From Streptosporangiaceae bacterium (lineage in GTDB: Bacteria > Actinomycetota > Actinomycetes > Streptosporangiales > Streptosporangiaceae), in assembly GCA_030039095.1 (NCBI GenBank), contig JASHQP010000728.1:1-27351 (forward strand): a DNA stretch of 27,351 nt, given 5' to 3'. Of the stretch, positions 22,933 to 27,351 are shown piece by piece. Position numbers and translations under genes: made by a program. Under the pieces are notes generated by a model that worked only from the letters and a program-made list of their open reading frames with translations, made no database searches and was not told the origin of the DNA. Every line of letters starts with the position of its first letter. The stretch's first letter is position 1.

Positions 22933-24195
22933 ATGCACCCAAGAGAAGGCTGGCCCGCCGACGGAAGTCGGCCGCCTGGCTGGCCCACCAGACGCAGCGT
23001 GCTGAAGGGCGGCATGGCCGCCGGACTGCTCGCTGGCGCGGGCGGCACCCTGCTCTCCGCGTGCGCATCGGACCTGGCCGGCAGCATCAAGGTGCCGCTG
23101 CCGCGGCCGAACAACCCGGTCAAGTGGCCGACGTTCAAGGAAAACCCGATGGTCCCCAGCGGCAAGCCGCCGGAGACCGGGGCGACGCTGCAGATCTTCA
23201 ACTGGGTGGCGTATGTCAACCAGGCGTGCGTGAACAGCTTCGCCAAGAAATACAACTGCAAGGCCCAGGTCACCACGTTCAACACGATGGACGAGGCGCT
23301 GGCCAAGCTGCGCAGCGGGCTGTCCTTCGACGTGTTCATGGGCGTCACTGTCGACGTGCTCGGCCAGCTGATCGAGTCGAAGCTGATCCAGCCGCTCAAC
23401 CACAGCTACCTGCCGAACATCACCCAGGAGTGGCCGGACTTCCAGAACCCGTTCTACGACCGGGGCTGGCAGTACACGGTTCCGTACACGATCTACACGA
23501 CGGGCATGGCGTGGCGCAAGGACTACGTGCACGAGAACCCGTACACGATGAAGAACGCCTGGGCCATGCCCTGGCAGGGAAAGTACAAGGGCAAGGTGGC
23601 GATCCTCGACGACTACCGCGAGGGCATCAGCCTCGGCCTGATGAAGAACGGGATCTTCGACCTCAACACGACCGACTACCGGCAGATCTCGCTCTCCCGG
23701 CAGTCGCTGCAGGACCTGTCGAACCTGGTCAACGTGCACATCGACAACAACGACTACACCGAGGTCCCGAGCGGCCAGATCTGGATCCACCACGCGTGGT
23801 CCGGTGACATGGCGGCGGCCCCGTCGTACATGCCCAAGGGGGTGCCGGTCGACGTCGTCGGGTACTGGTTCCCTCCGGACGGCAGGGGCCCGGTGGCGAA
23901 CGACACGCTCACGATTCTGCGCTCGTCGACGAACCCGGTGCTCGCGCACCTGTTCCTGAACTACTTCATGGACCTGGACAACGCGCTGGAGAACATCAGT
24001 TACAACGGCTACATGCAGCCGCTGAACGAGATCACTCCCCAGCGCCTGGTCAAGGAGAAACTCCTGCCGCCAAGCCTGATATCCACCGCCGTGCTCCCGT
24101 CCTACTTCCGCCGCGGCGTCAGCGAGCTGCAGCTGCCGGTGGACACGGACGCGCTGTGGCAGCAGGCCTGGCTCGTCGTAAGCAACGGGATCTAG
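22933..24195 (+). CDS. ABC transporter substrate-binding lipoprotein, PotD-like (polyamine type)
   Basis: This 420-aa extracytoplasmic solute-binding protein carries a Tat-type lipoprotein signal: twin arginine at residues 20-21 (TRRSVLKGG), a hydrophobic stretch, and the lipobox LSAC with Cys44. The mature part is of the spermidine/putrescine family: LQIFNWVAYVNQACVNSF, FDVFMGVTVDVLGQL, TVPYTIYTTGMAWRKDYV and WSGDMAAAPSYMP. The ATG at 22933 has GGAGGG 4 nt upstream. An earlier in-frame ATG at 22891 lies inside the palindromic operator and is rejected. The stop is 1 nt before the first permease gene. The ligand is likely an amine or a related small cation. Confidence 0.9.
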   Translation: MHPREGWPADGSRPPGWPTRRSVLKGGMAAGLLAGAGGTLLSACASDLAGSIKVPLPRPNNPVKWPTFKENPMVPSGKPPETGATLQIFNWVAYVNQACVNSFAKKYNCKAQVTTFNTMDEALAKLRSGLSFDVFMGVTVDVLGQLIESKLIQPLNHSYLPNITQEWPDFQNPFYDRGWQYTVPYTIYTTGMAWRKDYVHENPYTMKNAWAMPWQGKYKGKVAILDDYREGISLGLMKNGIFDLNTTDYRQISLSRQSLQDLSNLVNVHIDNNDYTEVPSGQIWIHHAWSGDMAAAPSYMPKGVPVDVVGYWFPPDGRGPVANDTLTILRSSTNPVLAHLFLNYFMDLDNALENISYNGYMQPLNEITPQRLVKEKLLPPSLISTAVLPSYFRRGVSELQLPVDTDALWQQAWLVVSNGI

Positions 24196-24196
24196 C

Positions 24197-25180
24197 ATGA
24201 GCGTCGCCCCGCCGAAGTCACCGCCGCCGCCGACCAAGCCCACGCCGGCCCGCACCGAGGATCCGAAGCGCCGCCCGGAGGGCCAGCAGTCCAAGGCGTT
24301 CTGGATCGCTCTCGCCGCCCCCGGCATCATCTGGCTGCTCCTGCTGTTCATCGTGCCGTTCTACGCGGTGCTGGGGATCGCCGAGGGGCAGCTCAACGAG
24401 CTGACCGAGTCGCCGATCGCCCAGTACAACCCGCTGCACTGGAGCTCGTCGAACGTCATCAACGTCTACCACGACCTGATCGGCGCCACCGCGTTCGCGG
24501 CGCCGATCGCCGTGCGGACGATCGTCTACACGGTGGTTGCGTCGCTGCTCTGCCTGGTGATCGGCTACCCGGCGGCGTACTTCGTGGCCCGCTTCTCCGG
24601 GCGGCGCAAGGGCCTGTTCCTGGTGCTGCTGATCGCCCCGTTCTGGATCAGCTACATGATGCGCATGCTCGCGTGGATCGACCTGCTCCAGGTGAACGGG
24701 TACATCAACAAGATCCTGTCCACGCTGGGCATCACCTCCGCGTCGTCGCCCATCGACTGGCTCGGCGGCAAGCCGCTCACCGTGATCCTCGGCCTGGTCT
24801 ACGGCTACATCCCGTACCTGATCCTGGTGCTGTACGCGGGCCTGGACCGGATCGACCCGTCGCTGATCGAGGCCGGACGTGATCTCGGCCTCGGCCGGGT
24901 GCGCACGTTCGTCCGGGTCACGCTGCCGCTGTCCCGGCAGCCGATCCTTACCGGGATGCTGATCACCGTGCTGCCGATGCTCGGCGACTACTACACCAAC
25001 CAGCTGCTCTCCGGCGCACCCAACACGTCGATGATCGGCAACCTCATCGAGGGCCAGCTCGGCACGCCGGGCCTGCAGGGCCAGGGCGCGGTGCTCTCGC
25101 TGCTGCTGCTGCTGATCCTGATCGTCCCGATGATCTACTACGTGATCGCCACCAACAGGTCGTCCCGGGAGGCAGCATGA
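24197..25180 (+). CDS. ABC transporter permease, PotB/PotH-like
   Basis: This 327-aa inner-membrane permease has about six helices and a proline-rich cytoplasmic N-tail (SPPPPTKPTP). The coupling-loop EAA motif is EAGRDLGLGRVRTFVRVTLP. The family mark PFWISYMMRMLAW comes before it, and GDYYTNQLL follows. It forms a heterodimer with the next permease and receives ligand from the lipoprotein. Its TGA overlaps the next ATG (ATGA). No ATP-binding subunit follows or precedes it in the window. Confidence 0.92.
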   Translation: MSVAPPKSPPPPTKPTPARTEDPKRRPEGQQSKAFWIALAAPGIIWLLLLFIVPFYAVLGIAEGQLNELTESPIAQYNPLHWSSSNVINVYHDLIGATAFAAPIAVRTIVYTVVASLLCLVIGYPAAYFVARFSGRRKGLFLVLLIAPFWISYMMRMLAWIDLLQVNGYINKILSTLGITSASSPIDWLGGKPLTVILGLVYGYIPYLILVLYAGLDRIDPSLIEAGRDLGLGRVRTFVRVTLPLSRQPILTGMLITVLPMLGDYYTNQLLSGAPNTSMIGNLIEGQLGTPGLQGQGAVLSLLLLLILIVPMIYYVIATNRSSREAA

Positions 25181-26127
25181 CCGCGGCGGACGCGACAACA
25201 CAGACCCCCGCCCGCGCCGGCGCCCCCAGCCAGCCCGGAGCCGCCCGGCTGCGGCCATGGCGGAACCCGTGGCGCAAGCCGTGGCTGCTCGAGAGCTTCA
25301 CCTGGATCTACCTGATCTGGTCCCTGGTGCCGATCGCGCTCGCGGTGCTGTTCTCGTTCAACAACGGCAAGTCGCAGGCGGTCTGGCAGGGCTTCTCGTG
25401 GCGCTGGTACTTCACCGACCCGGTCAACTCGGTGTGGCACAACCCCGCCCTGCACGCCGCGGTGTTCCAGACGCTGAAGCTCTCGGTCTACACCACGATC
25501 ATCGCGGTCCCGCTGGGCGTGGCGTTCGCTCTCGGCATCAACCGCTGGCGCGGCTACACGTCGTCGACGTTCAACTTCGTGATGATCCTCTCGTTCGTGG
25601 TTCCGGAGCTGATCTTCGGTGTCGCGATGTTCTTCGTGTTCACGGTCATGTTCAGCTTCGTGCACCTCGGCACGCTCGCCGAGACGCTGGGGCTGGTCTC
25701 CTGGAACATCAGCTGGCCCGCGATCATCGTCCAGGCCCGGCTGGTCACGATCGGCAAGCAGTACGAGGAAGCGGCCGCCGATCTCGGCGCCACGCAGTGG
25801 CAGGCCATCCGCCGGGTGCTGCTGCCGCTGCTCACTCCGGCCATCTTCGCCAGCGCGGTGCTGGTGTTCTCGAGCGTCATCGACGACTTCGTGATCGTCG
25901 ACCTCTTGTCCTCGAGCGCCGGGAACACCCCGATGTCGGTCTACATCTACGCGCAGCAGCACGGCGGCAACGGCGGGCCTGCGCTGAACGCGCTCGGCAC
26001 GATCATGCTGGTGATGTCCCTGGTCATCGTCGTCATCGGGTACTTCGCCTACCGGATCGTCACCCGCGGCGAGCGCGGCGACCGCAAGTCGGCCCTCACC
26101 TCGATCGCCGGCGCCGACTACGGGTGA
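25177..26127 (+). CDS. ABC transporter permease, PotC/PotI-like
   Basis: This 316-aa second permease of the polyamine-type importer has about six membrane helices. The EAA motif is EEAAADLGATQWQAIRRVLLP, and LVPIALAVLFSFNNGKS near residue 50 and FSSVIDDFVIVDLL near the end are typical of PotC proteins. The ATG overlaps the upstream stop by 4 nt. The stop TGA in turn overlaps a GTG that opens a short PIN-like fragment (26124-26261). With no PotA-type ATPase gene in the window, an ATPase must come from elsewhere. Confidence 0.92.
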   Translation: MTAADATTQTPARAGAPSQPGAARLRPWRNPWRKPWLLESFTWIYLIWSLVPIALAVLFSFNNGKSQAVWQGFSWRWYFTDPVNSVWHNPALHAAVFQTLKLSVYTTIIAVPLGVAFALGINRWRGYTSSTFNFVMILSFVVPELIFGVAMFFVFTVMFSFVHLGTLAETLGLVSWNISWPAIIVQARLVTIGKQYEEAAADLGATQWQAIRRVLLPLLTPAIFASAVLVFSSVIDDFVIVDLLSSSAGNTPMSVYIYAQQHGGNGGPALNALGTIMLVMSLVIVVIGYFAYRIVTRGERGDRKSALTSIAGADYG

Positions 26128-26261
26128 GCGAACTCATCAGGCACGACCCGTTCGGCCGCCTCATCGTCGCGCAAGCATCATGCGCGGGGCTCCGGCTGCT
26201 CACCGCCGACCATGTCCTGCTGGACCTGCGCCGCGATTTCATCCTCGACGCGTCACGCTAG
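26124..26261 (+). pseudogene. Remnant of a PIN-domain (VapC-like) toxin, C-terminal fragment
   Basis: The 45-residue frame from a GTG at 26124 reads HDPFGRLIVAQASCAGLRLL then TAD, then a closing strand. This is the C-terminal third of PIN-domain ribonucleases, which usually have RDPFDRLLVAQA and LvTaD. The usual Asp of DPFD is Gly. The N-terminal two thirds, with the first acidic residues, are replaced by the permease gene, and no antitoxin gene is nearby. It is therefore a broken vapC-like gene left at the edge of the importer operon. The GTGA overlap with the permease stop is probably chance. A very short functional protein is unlikely. Confidence 0.65.
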
Positions 26262-26333
26262 CCCTGATCATTCGCCACGCGCCGTGATGCCCCTGACCCC
26301 GGGTTGCCCTGGCTCGAAGCCACATACGGCAGC

Positions 26334-26355
26334 TATTATGTTACTGTATACGTAA
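26334..26355 (+). promoter_or_regulatory. AT-rich element with TTAC-N7-GTAA inverted repeat before the TauD gene
   Basis: A short AT-rich patch holds TATTAT (26334-26339) and TTACTGTATACGTAA (26341-26355), with inverted TTAC/GTAA ends and a central GTATAC. The base content contrasts with the GC-rich surroundings. It is a plausible promoter and operator for the dioxygenase gene starting at 26385, but I cannot place a convincing -35. Confidence 0.35.
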
Positions 26356-26384
26356 GTCTCTAAATATGAGGTGGATGGACTCAC

Positions 26385-27185
26385 ATGACGATTGCGACCC
26401 AGACCTACGCCCTGACCAGGATGAGCGGAGCGCTCGGTGCGCGCGTGGACGGCCTCGACCTGTCCCGCCCACTGCCCGAAGAGACGATGAACTCGGTGCG
26501 TGCCGCGCTCTATGAGCACTGCGTGCTGATCTTCACGGGACAAGGTGACCTGACCGCCGAGCAGCAGATCGCCTTCGGGCGCAACTGGGGCGACCTCATC
26601 TCCATGCCGCCCGACGTGGACCTCGTCGACGGGCATGCCGAGCTGTTCCGGATCAAGACGCAGCCCAAGGATGACGATCCCCACTGGCACGACGACTGGC
26701 ACTCCGACTGGACGTTCCTCGAGCGCCCGCCGTTCGTCTCGATCCTCGCGGCGAAGAAGCTGCCCGATGTCGGCGGCGACACGATGTGGGCCAGCCAGTA
26801 CGCCGCCTACGAGCGGCTTTCCCCCGCGATGCAGGAGCTCCTGCACGGGCTGCGCGCCGTGCACGTCCGCAGGAAGGGAGGCGGGGTGGCGAAGGGCGTC
26901 CACCCGGCGGTGCGGACCATCCCCGAGACCGGCCGGCGCGCCCTGTTCCTGAACTCGTTCTACACCACACAGTTCGAGGGCATGACCGTCGAGGAGAGCA
27001 GCGGCCTGCTCGGCTGGCTCTGCCAGCACGCCACCGAGCCCAACTTCACGTTCCGGCACAAGTGGAGCCCCGGCGACGTCGCGGTATGGGACAACCGGTG
27101 CGTGCAGCACTACGCGGTCGCCGACTACCGCGAGGAGCGGGAACTCCACCGGCTCACGATCGTCGGCGAGGTTCCGGAGCTCTAG
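26385..27185 (+). CDS. TauD/TfdA family Fe(II)/2-oxoglutarate-dependent dioxygenase
   Basis: This 266-aa protein has the taurine dioxygenase fold. The iron triad is His106 and Asp108 in WHSDWTF and His242 in NRCVQHYA; the 2-oxoglutarate arginine is Arg256 in LHRLTIVGE. GDTMWASQYAAYERLS and WDNRCVQHYA are strong family signatures. Members release sulfite from taurine, or open aryloxyacetates and related ethers. The substrate here is unknown. The ATG at 26385 has GAGGTGG 10 nt upstream. It is convergent with the next gene: the two stop codons overlap by two bases. Confidence 0.92.
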   Translation: MTIATQTYALTRMSGALGARVDGLDLSRPLPEETMNSVRAALYEHCVLIFTGQGDLTAEQQIAFGRNWGDLISMPPDVDLVDGHAELFRIKTQPKDDDPHWHDDWHSDWTFLERPPFVSILAAKKLPDVGGDTMWASQYAAYERLSPAMQELLHGLRAVHVRRKGGGVAKGVHPAVRTIPETGRRALFLNSFYTTQFEGMTVEESSGLLGWLCQHATEPNFTFRHKWSPGDVAVWDNRCVQHYAVADYREERELHRLTIVGEVPEL

Positions 27186-27351
27186 GAGAAGGTCACGACC
27201 GTCCGGATCCCGGCGCCCGCCCGCAGCGCCGCGTATCCCTCGTTGATGGCGTCGAGGCCGATCCGGCCGGTCACCAGCTCCTCCAGCTTGAGCTGGCCGC
27301 TGCGCCAGAGCCGGATCAGCCGGGGGAACTCGACGCGTACGTTGGCCGAGC
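27182..27351 (-). CDS. Zinc-type alcohol dehydrogenase (MDR family), C-terminal end only
   Basis: The last 56 codons of a minus-strand gene are visible; the rest lies beyond the window. The reading SANVRVEFPRLIRLW, then SGQLKLEELVTGRIGLDAIN and EGYAALRAGAGIRTVV matches the C-terminus of class III-like zinc alcohol dehydrogenases, where LkLdeLvt, the INeg-a helix and R-vv are conserved. The TAG at 27182-27184 overlaps the TauD stop on the other strand. Function in detail cannot be given from this fragment. Confidence 0.8.
   Translation of the reverse strand, partial: SANVRVEFPRLIRLWRSGQLKLEELVTGRIGLDAINEGYAALRAGAGIRTVVTFS

Overview
The window is high-GC DNA (about 70%) with GTG/TTG starts, gene-end overlaps and TANNNT-type -10 boxes, which points to an actinobacterium. 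It is packed with catabolic and transport genes. I see no RNA gene, insertion sequence, phage gene or CRISPR array.

Positions 1-6576, minus strand, hold one long operon. In transcription order it encodes an LLM-class flavin oxidoreductase, an M29/NicX-like metalloenzyme, a cupin, a class II aldolase-family protein, and the small, large and medium (partial) subunits of a xanthine dehydrogenase-type molybdenum hydroxylase. The first six genes are joined by 4-nt stop/start overlaps. A divergent FadR-type GntR regulator follows (7136-7828, plus). Next are two short minus-strand units: an amidohydrolase with a pyridoxamine-pyruvate-transaminase-like class V aminotransferase (7843-9729), and an aldehyde dehydrogenase with an iron-type alcohol dehydrogenase (9908-12581). 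A plus-strand operon (13005-19980) carries an NCS1 permease, a second aldehyde dehydrogenase, a PuuE/polysaccharide deacetylase-like protein, a GMC flavoprotein oxidase and a second NCS1 permease.

The units from 1 to about 19980 look like one regulon. The octamer CTGTCAAC occurs in every control region: upstream of each of the four structural units and of gntR. In the four structural promoters it supplies a TTGACA -35 box placed exactly 18 bp from a -10-like hexamer. The gene set (NCS1 importers, oxidase, transaminase, two aldehyde dehydrogenases, alcohol dehydrogenase, decarboxylase-type aldolase, ring hydroxylase, NicX-like enzyme, amide hydrolases) fits catabolism of a substituted N-heterocycle. 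A vitamin B6-like hydroxymethylpyridine is the best guess. The substrate is inferred, not shown.

Positions 20033-27351 are a separate neighbourhood: an SDR, a DUF3054 membrane protein, a class III aminotransferase, and a PotD/PotB/PotC-type ABC importer without its ATPase. A 23-bp TetR-type palindrome is repeated upstream of the aminotransferase and of the importer. After these come a PIN-domain (VapC-like) remnant, a TauD/TfdA dioxygenase and the C-terminal end of a zinc alcohol dehydrogenase that runs off the window.
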